From JAVXNW01 sp036645575 (GTDB lineage Bacteria; Bacillota; Clostridia; Christensenellales; Aristaeellaceae): a stretch of DNA of 21,807 bases. The stretch spans positions 1 through 21,807 of the forward strand of contig JAVXNW010000045.1 in NCBI GenBank assembly GCA_036645575.1, in the 5' to 3' direction. Shown here piece after piece: positions 14,238-21,460 of this stretch; the first letter of the stretch is position 1, and the number at the start of each line of letters is the position of its first letter. Made by a program: the position numbers and the translations under genes. Under the pieces are notes generated by a model. It did not search any database. It was not told where the DNA came from and saw only the letters and a list, made by a program, of their open reading frames with translations.

Positions 14238-14423
14238 TTACCAGCTGGCCTTTCTCACACCGGGAATCTGGCCCTTGTAAGCCAGCTCACGGAAACAAAT
14301 ACGGCAAACGCCATACTTGCTGAGCACCGAATGCGGACGACCGCAAATGCGGCAGCGGGTGTAGGCGCGGGTGGAGAACTTAGGCGTTCTCGCCTGCCTT
14401 ACCTTCATGCTTGTCTTGGCCAC
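14238..14423 (-). CDS. rpsN: 30S ribosomal protein S14 type Z, zinc form
   Basis: A 61-residue short S14 with four zinc-binding cysteines in CRIC and CRIC pairs (about C24, C27, C40, C43), ending FRELAYKGQIPGVRKASW. It binds 16S rRNA in the 30S head. This short zinc form is usual in Bacillota. The start codon is GTG (then GCC AAG ACA), 10 nt after AGGAGG. An ATG 7 nt upstream of it is out of frame and only 2 nt from the SD. Confidence 0.97.
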   Translation of the reverse strand: MAKTSMKVRQARTPKFSTRAYTRCRICGRPHSVLSKYGVCRICFRELAYKGQIPGVRKASW

Positions 14424-14441
14424 GCTTCATTTCCTCCTTTA

Positions 14442-14984
14442 TTACACTTGCTGAAACGGCATGCCCAACAAGCGCAGCAGTTCCTTCGCTTCTTCGTCGG
14501 TCTTGGCGGTGGTGACGAAGATCATCTCCATGCCGCGAATTTTGTCAACCTTATCGTACTCGATCTCGGGGAAGATCAACTGTTCGCGAACACCCAGCGC
14601 GTAATTGCCACGGCCGTCAAAGGCATTGGCGGATACGCCGCGGAAGTCGCGCACGCGGGGCAATACGATGGAAATCAGCTTGTCGGTGAACTCATACATG
14701 CGATCACCGCGCAGCGTAACCTTTGCGCCAACATTCATGCCGGCGCGCAGCTTAAAGTTTGCAATCGACTTTTTGGCCTTGGTGACCATCGGCTTCTGGC
14801 CCGAGATGGTGGTCAACTCGGCAATGGCAACCTCCATCGCCTTGGCGTTGTCTTTGCAATCGCCCAAGCCCATGTTGAGAACTACTTTCTCGAGCTTCGG
14901 GACCTCCATCACGTTCTTGTAACCGAACTTCTGGGTGAGGCCTGCAATGACCTCACTGCGATACTTATCTTTTAAACGTGCCAC
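14442..14984 (-). CDS. rplE: 50S ribosomal protein L5
   Basis: Binds 5S rRNA and contacts S13 in an inter-subunit bridge. The 180-residue protein has KLEKVVLNMGLGDCKDNAKA, QKPMVTKAKKSIANFKLRAG and GVREQLIFPEIEYDKVDKIR, all typical. The start is GTG, giving MARLKDKYRSEV, 9 nt after AGGAGG. As with rpsN, an out-of-frame ATG lies between the SD and the GTG. The gap from rplX is 21 bp. Confidence 0.98.
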   Translation of the reverse strand: MARLKDKYRSEVIAGLTQKFGYKNVMEVPKLEKVVLNMGLGDCKDNAKAMEVAIAELTTISGQKPMVTKAKKSIANFKLRAGMNVGAKVTLRGDRMYEFTDKLISIVLPRVRDFRGVSANAFDGRGNYALGVREQLIFPEIEYDKVDKIRGMEMIFVTTAKTDEEAKELLRLLGMPFQQV

Positions 14985-15005
14985 TTCGCATTTCCTCCTT
15001 CTCGA

Positions 15006-15344
15006 TTAATTGTCGAAGGTTGCGCCGCACTTCTTGCAGGCGCGTACCTTGCGTTCCTTCGATCCATCCTCGAGAACCTTGTGCGCGACACGCGTCGCCT
15101 TCTTGCAGCTTGGGCACAGGAGCATCACGTTAGAGGCCGGGATGGCGGCTTCCTTCTCGATGATCCCACCGGGCATGCCCTGTCCACGGGGTTTCTGGTG
15201 ACGCTTCACCATGGCAACGCCTTCGACAATCACCTTGCGGGTCTTCGGAAAGGCCTTTTGGATCTTGCCGCTCTTTCCCTTGTTGGCGCCGGAGATCACC
15301 ACAACGGTATCTCCGGATTTGATGTTCATTTTATTCATTGACAC
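15006..15344 (-). CDS. rplX: 50S ribosomal protein L24 with C-terminal zinc ribbon
   Basis: An early assembly protein that binds the 5' domain of 23S rRNA. The KOW motif is seen in KSGDTVVVISGANKGKSGKI (about residues 9-28). The C-terminal part carries two cysteine pairs, CPSC (about 77-80) and CKKC (about 103-106), which should form a zinc ribbon; many L24 proteins lack it. I take the GTG at 15344 (112 residues) because GGAGG is 8 nt upstream; ATG codons 6 and 15 nt later are also possible. The gap from rplN is 14 bp. Confidence 0.96.
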   Translation of the reverse strand: MSMNKMNIKSGDTVVVISGANKGKSGKIQKAFPKTRKVIVEGVAMVKRHQKPRGQGMPGGIIEKEAAIPASNVMLLCPSCKKATRVAHKVLEDGSKERKVRACKKCGATFDN

Positions 15345-15358
15345 TTTAGCTGCCTCCC

Positions 15359-15727
15359 TTACAGCACTTCGGGCGCCAGCGAGACGATTTTCATGTAATC
15401 CTTCTCGCGGAGCTCGCGTGCAACAGGCCCGAAGATGCGGGTTCCGCGGGGCTGCTTCTGGTCGTTGATGATGACGGCTGCATTATCGTCGAAACGAATG
15501 TAGCTTCCGTCGGGACGCCTGTACTGCTTGCGCGTGCGAACGATGACGGCCTTGACCACATCGCCCTTTTTGACGGTACCACCTGCGGTGGCGCTCTTTA
15601 CTGCGGCGACGATGACGTCACCGATGCCGCCGGAGCGACGGAACGAGCCACCCAGCACGCGAAAACACATGATTTCCTTAGCGCCGGAATTATCGGCTAC
15701 TTTTAACCGGGTTTGCGGCTGAATCAT
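15359..15727 (-). CDS. rplN: 50S ribosomal protein L14
   Basis: A five-stranded-barrel protein of the large subunit that takes part in bridge B8 to the 30S subunit. The 122-residue protein begins MIQPQTRLKVADNSGAKEIM and has VKKGDVVKAVIVRTRKQYRR, DDNAAVIINDQKQPRGTRIF and GPVARELREKDYMKIVSLAP. AGGAGG lies 10 nt before the ATG. A 74-bp gap, holding a hairpin directly after the rpsQ stop, precedes it. Confidence 0.98.
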   Translation of the reverse strand: MIQPQTRLKVADNSGAKEIMCFRVLGGSFRRSGGIGDVIVAAVKSATAGGTVKKGDVVKAVIVRTRKQYRRPDGSYIRFDDNAAVIINDQKQPRGTRIFGPVARELREKDYMKIVSLAPEVL

Positions 15728-15784
15728 TGTGCTACTTCCTCCTTGTCAGCTTACTGGATCGGGGTGACTTGCGAAGGCGCGTCT

Positions 15785-15801
15785 TACCAATATGATTGGT
15801 A
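15785..15801. other. Hairpin directly after the rpsQ stop (TACCAA type)
   Basis: TACCAAT (15785-15791) and ATTGGTA (15795-15801) form a perfect 7-bp stem with a 3-nt loop, abutting the rpsQ TAA. The arrangement, stop then TACCAAT stem, repeats the one after rpmJ. There is no U-tract, so read-through is expected. Confidence 0.6.
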
Positions 15802-16062
15802 TTACTTGGCCTTCTCGACAACCTCGACCAGGCGCCAGCGCTTATCCTTGGACAACGGGCGAGTTTCCATCACGCGAACGGTGTCGCCAATGCCACACTC
15901 GTTGTTTTCGTCATGCGCCTTAAATTTCTCGGTGCGATTCATGATCTTTCCGTACAGCGGATGCTTCACACGCGTGCGGATTTCAACGACAATCGTCTTG
16001 TCCATCTTGTCGGAAACGACGATGCCGGTACGGGTTTTGCGAATGCCTCTTACTTCAGACAT
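15802..16062 (-). CDS. rpsQ: 30S ribosomal protein S17
   Basis: An OB-fold primary 16S rRNA-binding protein. From the ATG at 16062 it has 86 residues: MSEVRGIRKTRTGIVVSDKM, then TIVVEIRTRVKHPLYGKIM and GIGDTVRVMETRPLSKDKRW. Upstream in-frame codons, as far as 16152, overlap rpmC and have no similarity. AAAGGAGG lies about 11 nt before the ATG. The gap from rpmC is 29 bp. Confidence 0.98.
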   Translation of the reverse strand: MSEVRGIRKTRTGIVVSDKMDKTIVVEIRTRVKHPLYGKIMNRTEKFKAHDENNECGIGDTVRVMETRPLSKDKRWRLVEVVEKAK

Positions 16063-16091
16063 TGTGGGGGCAGCCTCCTTTCGCATGCTTC

Positions 16092-16295
16092 TCACGCCTG
16101 CATCTCGCGCTGGCGGATGATGGTCTTGACACGAGCGATGTCCTTCCTGCATTCGGAAATCGTCATGGTGTTCTGAAGCTGCCCGGTGGCCAGCTGGAAT
16201 CTGAGGTTGAACAGTTCAGCCTTCTTATCCTTAAGCGTGGTGTCGAGCTCAGCATTGGACTTCTCCATCAGCTCTTTCAGTTCCTTGGACTTCAC
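16092..16295 (-). CDS. rpmC: 50S ribosomal protein L29
   Basis: A 67-residue two-helix protein at the exit tunnel, near where the signal recognition particle and trigger factor dock. It reads MKSKELKELMEKSNAELDTT, with the conserved ELFNLRFQLATGQLQNTM and ECRKDIARVKTIIRQRE. The start codon is GTG and overlaps the rplP stop in GTGA, with GGAGG 10 nt upstream. Confidence 0.97.
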   Translation of the reverse strand: MKSKELKELMEKSNAELDTTLKDKKAELFNLRFQLATGQLQNTMTISECRKDIARVKTIIRQREMQA

Positions 16296-16723
16296 TGCTC
16301 AGCACCTCCCTGGGCGGTCTCCCGCTTGATGAACTTCGTTTTGATGGGCAGTTTGTGGGCCGCCAGGCGGAGCGCCTCGCGGGCGGTCTCCTCCGGTACG
16401 CCGTTCATTTCGAACAGCACGCGGTCGGGCTTGACCACTGCCACCCAGTACTCGGGCGCGCCCTTGCCGGAGCCCATGCGCGTTTCCGCGGGCTTGGCCG
16501 TGACGGGCTTGTCGGGGAAAATCTTGATCCAGACCTGGCCGCCACGCTTGGTGTAGCGGGTCATCGCCTGACGAGAGGCTTCGATCTGGTTCGAAGTCAC
16601 CCAACCGGGCTCAAGCGCCACCAGGCCGTAGTCGCCATAGGCAAGGAAATTGCCGCGCATTGCCCTGCCCTTCATGCGACCGCGCATTACTTTGCGGTGC
16701 TTGACTCTTTTAGGCATCAGCAT
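16292..16723 (-). CDS. rplP: 50S ribosomal protein L16
   Basis: A large-subunit protein near the peptidyl-transferase and A-site tRNA region. I start at the ATG giving MLMPKRVKHRKVMRGRMKG (143 residues), which matches the known MLLPKR-type N-terminus and lies 8 nt after GGAGG. An earlier ATG is only 2 nt from the SD. Other conserved parts are GQVWIKIFPDKPVTAKPAET, MGSGKGAPEYWVAVVKPDRV and EALRLAAHKLPIKTKFI. The gene overlaps the end of rpsC by 14 nt and the start of rpmC by 4. Confidence 0.97.
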   Translation of the reverse strand: MLMPKRVKHRKVMRGRMKGRAMRGNFLAYGDYGLVALEPGWVTSNQIEASRQAMTRYTKRGGQVWIKIFPDKPVTAKPAETRMGSGKGAPEYWVAVVKPDRVLFEMNGVPEETAREALRLAAHKLPIKTKFIKRETAQGGAEQ

Positions 16724-17408
16724 GACCATTTCCTCCTTCCGTCTTACGAACCGATATCGCCGGCGCCTTCTTGGCCCTGGGCAGTACCTGTCCTTTGTAA
16801 ATCCACACCTTGACGCCGATGCGCCCATAGGTGGTCTTGGCTTCGCAGAAGCCGTAGTCGATGTTCGCGCGAAGCGTCTGCAGCGGGATCGAACCCTCGT
16901 GATAGCCCTCGCTGCGCGCGATATCCGCGCCGCCTAAGCGTCCGGCCACCTGGGTCTTGATGCCCTTGGCGCCGCCCTTCATCGCGCGGCCGAGGCTCTG
17001 CTTCATCGCGCGCCTAAACGACACGCGCTTCTCGAGCTGCTGAGCGATGTTCTCGGCAACCAGCTGCGCCTCAACCTCGGGATTCTTGATCTCAAGAATG
17101 TTCAGGTTGACTTGCTTGCCGCCGGTGAACGCTTCGATCTGCTTTTTGAGCGCTTCGACGCCCGCGCCGCCGCGGCCGATCACAATGCCCGGCTTGGCGG
17201 TAAAGACGCTGACCGAAATCTTGTCGGCCGAACGCTCGATATCAATGTGGGAGATGCCCGCCTGATTGAGCTTTTCCTTGAGCATTTCCCGGAGTTTGTA
17301 ATCCTCGATGAGGTTGTTGGAGAAATCCTTTTTCCCCGCGTACCACTTGGTGCTCCAGTCCAGGATGACACCGACGCGCGCGCCGTGGGGATTAACCTTC
17401 TGGCCCAT
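16710..17408 (-). CDS. rpsC: 30S ribosomal protein S3
   Basis: A head protein at the mRNA entry tunnel. The 232-residue protein begins MGQKVNPHGARVGVILDWST. The type-II KH domain contains GIVIGRGGAGVEALKKQIE with the GxxG loop. The C-terminal domain has RAMKQSLGRAMKGGAKGIKT and GRLGGADIARSEGYHEGSIP. The tail (ISVRKTEGGNGHADA) overlaps rplP, whose SD lies in these codons. AGGAGG is 7 nt before the ATG. The 60-bp gap from rplV contains a GCGGCC/GGCCGC hairpin at 17430-17451. Confidence 0.98.
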   Translation of the reverse strand: MGQKVNPHGARVGVILDWSTKWYAGKKDFSNNLIEDYKLREMLKEKLNQAGISHIDIERSADKISVSVFTAKPGIVIGRGGAGVEALKKQIEAFTGGKQVNLNILEIKNPEVEAQLVAENIAQQLEKRVSFRRAMKQSLGRAMKGGAKGIKTQVAGRLGGADIARSEGYHEGSIPLQTLRANIDYGFCEAKTTYGRIGVKVWIYKGQVLPRAKKAPAISVRKTEGGNGHADA

Positions 17409-17429
17409 TTAATTCCCTCCTGTTGCCTC

Positions 17430-17451
17430 GCGGCCTAATTTCGGGGGCCGC
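17430..17451. other. Hairpin in the rplV-rpsC gap
   Basis: GCGGCC (17430-17435) and GGCCGC (17446-17451) form a 6-bp all-GC stem around a 10-nt loop, shortly upstream of the rpsC SD. No U-tract follows. Confidence 0.4.
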
Positions 17452-17468
17452 TTCTCACTGAAGCTGCG

Positions 17469-17855
17469 TTACTGCTTCTGATCCAGCACTACCGTAATGT
17501 TGCTGGTGCGTTTGAGGATCGTGTCCGCACGACCGTGCGAACGCGCCCAGAAGCGCTTGAGCGTCGGGCCTTCATTGGCGAATACCTCCGCCACATGCAG
17601 GCTCTCGCGGTCCATGCCCAGATTGTTCTCGGCATTGGCGATGGCCGAATTGAGCAGCTTCTCGACGACGGGTGCCGCAGCCTTAGGGGTATACATCAGG
17701 ATTGCGAGCGCCTGATCAACCTGCTTGCCACGGATCAGGTCGATGACGACCTTTACCTTGCGCTGAGAGATGCGAATATACTTGGCAACGGCGCGCGGCC
17801 TCCTGTCGGCATTGGCTTTGCGCTGCGCGGCCTTTTCTCTTACTCGGGTTGCCAT
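17469..17855 (-). CDS. rplV: 50S ribosomal protein L22
   Basis: A large-subunit protein whose beta-hairpin lines the narrow part of the exit tunnel, a site of macrolide-resistance mutations. The 128-residue protein has AVAKYIRISQRKVKVVIDLI, NSAIANAENNLGMDRESLHV and the hairpin region PTLKRFWARSHGRADTILKR. The N-terminus has about 20 extra basic residues (MATRVREKAAQRKANADRRP) compared with short L22 proteins. AAGGAG lies about 9 nt before the ATG. The gap from rpsS is 76 bp. Confidence 0.97.
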   Translation of the reverse strand: MATRVREKAAQRKANADRRPRAVAKYIRISQRKVKVVIDLIRGKQVDQALAILMYTPKAAAPVVEKLLNSAIANAENNLGMDRESLHVAEVFANEGPTLKRFWARSHGRADTILKRTSNITVVLDQKQ

Positions 17856-17931
17856 TAATCTTCACTCCTTTCCCTTCTTTGCGGGGACGCTATTAATTTT
17901 CTTGAGCCGTCACATCGGCGAAAGGGCCGTC

Positions 17932-18210
17932 TTACTTGCGGACGGACGCCTTTTCTCCGGCGTGTCCCCGGAAAGTACGGGTGGGGGCGAACTCGCCGAA
18001 CTTATGTCCGACCATGTCCTCCGTCACGTAGACCGGCACATGCTTGCGGCCATCATGTACGGCAATCGTGTGTCCTACAAAGTCCGGGAAGATGGTGGAA
18101 GCGCGCGACCAGGTCTTAATGACCTTCTTTTCGCCGCTGGCATTCATGGCCTCTACGCGCTTAAGCAGTACGGGCTGAATGAAAGGGCCTTTTTTGATTG
18201 ATCTGCTCAT
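17932..18210 (-). CDS. rpsS: 30S ribosomal protein S19
   Basis: A head protein that forms a complex with S13. The 92-residue protein begins MSRSIKKGPFIQPVLLKRVE and contains TWSRASTIFPDFVGHTIAVH, VTEDMVGHKFGEFAPTRTFR and GHAGEK, all diagnostic. AGGAGG is 11 nt before the ATG. The gap from rplB is 30 bp. Confidence 0.98.
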   Translation of the reverse strand: MSRSIKKGPFIQPVLLKRVEAMNASGEKKVIKTWSRASTIFPDFVGHTIAVHDGRKHVPVYVTEDMVGHKFGEFAPTRTFRGHAGEKASVRK

Positions 18211-18240
18211 TCTGAAAGCAGCCTCCTTCCGTTGGCGAAA

Positions 18241-19074
18241 TTACTTCTTGCCGGCTTTCTTCACAATCATCTTGTTGGAATACTTGCGGTGCTTGCGGGT
18301 GATGACGCCCTGCGTCTTCTTGCCCCACGGGGACATCGGGGCGGGCATACCCACCGGGGAGCGGCCTTCGCCGCCGCCGTGCGGGTGATCACACGGGTTC
18401 ATGACGACGCCGCGGACGGAGGGCCGAATGCCCAAGTGGCGCTGGCGACCGGCCTTGCCGATGCGCACGTTCATGTGATCGGTGTTGCCGACCTGTCCGA
18501 TCGTCGCGCGAGCGTTGACCGAAACTTTGCGAACCTCGCCCGAAGGCAGTCTGACCTGAGCCAGCGTGCCCTCCTTGGCGATCAGCTGCGCGGACGTGCC
18601 CGCGGAGCGGACCATCTGGCCGCCGTGGCCGGGCTTGATCTCCAGGTTGTGGATGAGCGTGCCCAGCGGGATGTCGATGATCGGCAGGCAGTTGCCGGGC
18701 TTGATGTCCGCCTCTGCGCCGCTCATCACGGTGTCGCCGGTCTTAAGACCAAGGGGCGCCAGGATGTAGCGCTTCTCGCCGTCTGCGTAGCACAGAAGGG
18801 CGATAAAGCAGGTGCGGTTCGGGTCGTACTCAAGGGCGACGACCTTCGCGGGGATTCCGTCCTTCGTGCGACGGAAGTCGATGATGCGGTATTTCCGACG
18901 CGCGCCGCCGCCCTGATGGCGAACGGTGATCTTGCCGGACTTGTTGCGGCCAGCCTTGTGGCGCAGATCTGTGGTGAGCGAACGCTCGGGAGCCTTTTTG
19001 GTCAGCTCAGCGAACGAAAGAACCGACATAAAACGCCTTGCAGGCGAGGTCGGCTTGTACACTCTAATGGCCAT
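18241..19074 (-). CDS. rplB: 50S ribosomal protein L2
   Basis: A primary 23S rRNA-binding protein needed for subunit association and peptidyl-transferase assembly. The 277-residue protein has the N-terminal MAIRVYKPTSPARRFMSVLS, the middle ITVRHQGGGARRKYRIIDFR, and the C-terminal VMNPCDHPHGGGEGRSPVGM with the conserved His residues. Length is normal. AGGAGG lies 11 nt before the ATG. It follows rplW by 18 bp. Confidence 0.98.
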   Translation of the reverse strand: MAIRVYKPTSPARRFMSVLSFAELTKKAPERSLTTDLRHKAGRNKSGKITVRHQGGGARRKYRIIDFRRTKDGIPAKVVALEYDPNRTCFIALLCYADGEKRYILAPLGLKTGDTVMSGAEADIKPGNCLPIIDIPLGTLIHNLEIKPGHGGQMVRSAGTSAQLIAKEGTLAQVRLPSGEVRKVSVNARATIGQVGNTDHMNVRIGKAGRQRHLGIRPSVRGVVMNPCDHPHGGGEGRSPVGMPAPMSPWGKKTQGVITRKHRKYSNKMIVKKAGKK

Positions 19075-19092
19075 ACTTGCTTTCCCCTCCTC

Positions 19093-19389
19093 TTATTGCG
19101 CCATGCCTTCGAAGAACTCGATGCCCTTGGAGGCCTCGGTCAGTTTGACAATGGCTTTCTTCCTTTCGGGACGACGACCCGACGTTTTGCCCTGGCGCTT
19201 GATCTTACCTTCTGTACGCATGGTGTTGACCGACTCAACCTTGACGCCAAAGACGGTCTCAACCGCCTGCTTGATCTCGGTCTTGCCGGCGTCGATCGCC
19301 ACTTCGAACGTATATTTCTTCTCGTTCATGGCGTCGTAACTTTTCTCAGTAAGCACCGGGCGGAGGATGATGTCATAAGGACTTTTCAT
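19093..19389 (-). CDS. rplW: 50S ribosomal protein L23
   Basis: A protein at the exit-tunnel rim, the docking site for trigger factor and the signal recognition particle. The 98-residue protein begins MKSPYDIILRPVLTEKSYDA, with KYTFEVAIDAGKTEIKQAVE and FGVKVESVNTMRTEGKIKRQ. The start ATG shares one base with the rplD stop (TGATG), and GGAGG lies in the last rplD codons, so the two are translationally coupled. Confidence 0.98.
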   Translation of the reverse strand: MKSPYDIILRPVLTEKSYDAMNEKKYTFEVAIDAGKTEIKQAVETVFGVKVESVNTMRTEGKIKRQGKTSGRRPERKKAIVKLTEASKGIEFFEGMAQ

Positions 19390-20012
19390 CAGTCATATAC
19401 CTCCTCGACCAGTCTTGCGGCCTCCTGCGTCACGATGAACTTATCGTAACCCAGAATGTCTACCACGTTGAGGGTTCCCACATACGTGGTTTTGAGGCCT
19501 TCGATGTTGCGGGCTGCGCGCACGATTGACTCGTCGCGGCCCGGAATCACCAGGAGTGCCTTGCGCGTCGCACCCAGATCCTTGAGCATCTTGACGATGA
19601 TCTTGGTCTTTGCTTCGCTCAATACCAGCTTGTCAAGCACGATGATGTCGCCATCCACGACTTTCGAGGTGAGGGCGCTCTTCATCGCGAGCCTGCGCAC
19701 CTTGCGCGGGATCGAAAAGCTGTAGTCGCGCGGCTTGGGCGCGAACACCACGCCGCCGTGGGTGAACTGGGGCGCTCTGCGGCCGTGATGGCGCGCGTTG
19801 CCGGTGCCCTTCTGGCGGTAGATCTTCCGGCCACCGCCGCGAACCTCGGTGCGGGTCAGCGCCGACTGCGTCCCCTGACGCTTTGCGTTGAGCTGCTGAC
19901 GCACGACCATGTGCAGTGCGGTTTCATGGATTTCAGCGCCAAACGTGTTGTCTGAGAGTTCAATCTCGCCAACTGTCTGACCCTGCATATTTAGCATGGC
20001 TACTTTAGGCAT
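19389..20012 (-). CDS. rplD: 50S ribosomal protein L4
   Basis: A large-subunit protein with a loop lining the exit tunnel. In gamma-proteobacteria L4 also represses the S10 operon. The 207-residue protein has RGGGRKIYRQKGTGNARHHG, the tunnel-loop region HGGVVFAPKPRDYSFSIPRK and the C-terminal TLNVVDILGYDKFIVTQEAA. AGGAGG lies 8 nt before the ATG. The gap from rplC is 25 bp. Confidence 0.98.
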   Translation of the reverse strand: MPKVAMLNMQGQTVGEIELSDNTFGAEIHETALHMVVRQQLNAKRQGTQSALTRTEVRGGGRKIYRQKGTGNARHHGRRAPQFTHGGVVFAPKPRDYSFSIPRKVRRLAMKSALTSKVVDGDIIVLDKLVLSEAKTKIIVKMLKDLGATRKALLVIPGRDESIVRAARNIEGLKTTYVGTLNVVDILGYDKFIVTQEAARLVEEVYD

Positions 20013-20037
20013 TGTTTCGTCCTCCTTTCAACCCTTA

Positions 20038-20679
20038 TTAGGCTTTAATCGAGCTGCGGACGATGATTAGCGCGCCATTGGCGCCCGGAACCGCGCCCTT
20101 GATCATGAGCAGGTTGCGCTCCGCGTCCACACGGATGATCTCAAGGTTCTGAACCGTCACACGCTCTGAGCCGTACTGGCCGGACATGTGCTTGTTCTTG
20201 AATACACGCGACGGCGAGGAGTTCGCGCCCATGGAGCCTACGCCCCTGTGGTACTTTGAACCATGCTTCATGGGTCCCGTATGCTGGTTCCAGCGCTGAA
20301 TGACACCGGTGAAACCGTGGCCCTTGCTGATACCGGACACGTCTACATGGTCGCCCTCTTTGAACACGTCGCACTTGATCACATCGCCTGCCTTATAAGG
20401 GGTGACATCGTCAAGTCTGAATTCGCGCAGGAACCGGGTCGCGGATACACCCGCCTTCGCGAAATGGCCGAGCTCGGGCTTGTTCTTCAGTTTCTTCGCG
20501 CGCGTTTCAGCGAGCTCACCGAAACCGACCTGAACAGACTCATATCCGTCGGTTTTGACGGTCTTGACCTGCGTTACAGGACACGGACCCGCCTCAAGGA
20601 CGGTGACCGGCATGAGGCGACCATCCGCGAGGAAGATCTGTGTCATGCCAATCTTCTTACCGAGAATTGCCTTTTCCAT
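20038..20679 (-). CDS. rplC: 50S ribosomal protein L3
   Basis: An early assembly protein that reaches the peptidyl-transferase centre. The 213-residue protein begins MEKAILGKKIGMTQIFLADG and carries the GHGFTGVIQRWNQHTGPMKH and GSMGANSSPSRVFKNKHMSG segments. Length is normal. GGAGG lies 9 nt before the ATG. It follows rpsJ by 19 bp. Confidence 0.98.
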   Translation of the reverse strand: MEKAILGKKIGMTQIFLADGRLMPVTVLEAGPCPVTQVKTVKTDGYESVQVGFGELAETRAKKLKNKPELGHFAKAGVSATRFLREFRLDDVTPYKAGDVIKCDVFKEGDHVDVSGISKGHGFTGVIQRWNQHTGPMKHGSKYHRGVGSMGANSSPSRVFKNKHMSGQYGSERVTVQNLEIIRVDAERNLLMIKGAVPGANGALIIVRSSIKA

Positions 20680-20698
20680 CTATCTCCACCTCCAAAGT

Positions 20699-21007
20699 TT
20701 ACAACTTAATCTCGATCTCGACACCCGCCGGCAGGTCGAGCTTGGTCAGCGCGTCCACCGTCTTGGAAGTAGGATTCAGGATGTCGATCAAGCGCTTGTG
20801 TGTGCGCATTTCAAACTGCTCACGTGAATCCTTGTGCTTGTGCGGGGAGCGGAGAATCGTAACGATCTCCTTCTCGGTCGGGAGCGGAATGGGACCCGAT
20901 ACGCGCGAACCCGTGCGCTTGGCGGTCTCCACGATGCGTGCGGCGCTCTGGTCGATGACGCCGTGCTCGTAGGCTTTCAGTTTGATGCGAATCTTCTGAT
21001 TGGCCAT
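20699..21007 (-). CDS. rpsJ: 30S ribosomal protein S10
   Basis: A head protein that also acts as NusE in transcription antitermination. The 102-residue protein begins MANQKIRIKLKAYEHGVIDQ, with RTGSRVSGPIPLPTEKEIVT and KDSREQFEMRTHKRLIDILN. It is the first gene of the cluster. AAGGAGG lies 7 nt before the ATG, preceded by a roughly 250-nt structured leader and a sigma-A promoter. tuf, often found upstream, is not in the adjoining 800 bp. Confidence 0.98.
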   Translation of the reverse strand: MANQKIRIKLKAYEHGVIDQSAARIVETAKRTGSRVSGPIPLPTEKEIVTILRSPHKHKDSREQFEMRTHKRLIDILNPTSKTVDALTKLDLPAGVEIEIKL

Positions 21008-21024
21008 GTTGTCTCCTCCTTGTT

Positions 21025-21161
21025 AAAAACTCATGCACACGCTACCGGGCGTGTCCTTGTTTTTTTCGCACGTCCCGTCTCCGGGACATGCGACGACGTG
21101 GCATGAGCCTCGTCGCCCGATTGACGGACTGGTCCACGAAAGTTACCGAAGCCGGGCTTCG
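21025..21161 (-). promoter_or_regulatory. Structured 5' leader of the S10 transcript
   Basis: Read in mRNA order, the leader folds into successive hairpins. They are CGAAGC/GCTTCG (21147-21161); GCGACGA/TCGTCGC with an inner GGC/GCC (21090-21116); a 9-bp GCATGTCCC/GGGACGTGC stem, fully paired in RNA with one G-U pair (21068-21091); and ACACGC/GCGTGT (21037-21054). The last is followed after 7 nt by TTTTT (21025-21029), just before the rpsJ SD. This could be an attenuator or a ribosomal-protein binding site. No match to a known leader family is recognised. Confidence 0.55.
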
Positions 21162-21262
21162 CAATCTATCGCTTCATCCCTCGAACCCTTCCGCGCTGAT
21201 CAATCGCCATAAGGGCTCACGCAGACCGGTATCTGCGCTCGCGCTATACGCGCAACATTTGG

Positions 21263-21292
21263 ATTATACCAAATTGCCCTACTGAATTGCAA
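21263..21292 (-). promoter_or_regulatory. Sigma-A promoter of the S10-spc-alpha cluster
   Basis: On the minus strand TTGCAA (21287-21292) and a perfect TATAAT (21263-21268) are 18 nt apart. Transcription would start near 21256, about 250 nt before rpsJ. AT-rich sequence (AACGCAATAT, GCAAAAGTTAACG) lies upstream of the -35. Confidence 0.75.
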
Positions 21293-21417
21293 TACCCCAC
21301 GCCCCATATTGCGTTAACTTTTGCGTTTTTTCCCCGCTTGCGCAAAACATTAACCTTCCTCCCCGCCTAGCCGTCCCCCCAATGGCGGTTGCCGCTATTC
21401 TGAGACGAGACTTTTGA

Positions 21418-21455
21418 GGGGAGGGGGCACCCGCAGGGGACGGAAGGGCGGGGGG
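21418..21455 (+). other. G-run cluster, G-quadruplex-type motif
   Basis: Five runs of three or more G lie on the plus strand: 21418-21421, 21423-21427, 21436-21439, 21446-21448 and 21450-21455, with loops of 1-8 nt. This meets the common G4 pattern with slightly long loops. It lies about 125 bp upstream of the S10 promoter. Confidence 0.5.
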
Positions 21456-21460
21456 CTAAA

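Noticed and set aside
18232..19449. 405-codon plus-strand open frame opposite rplB and rplW
   Set aside because: Same reason: a shadow of certain ribosomal genes, rich in Ala, Arg, His and Val, with no family resemblance.
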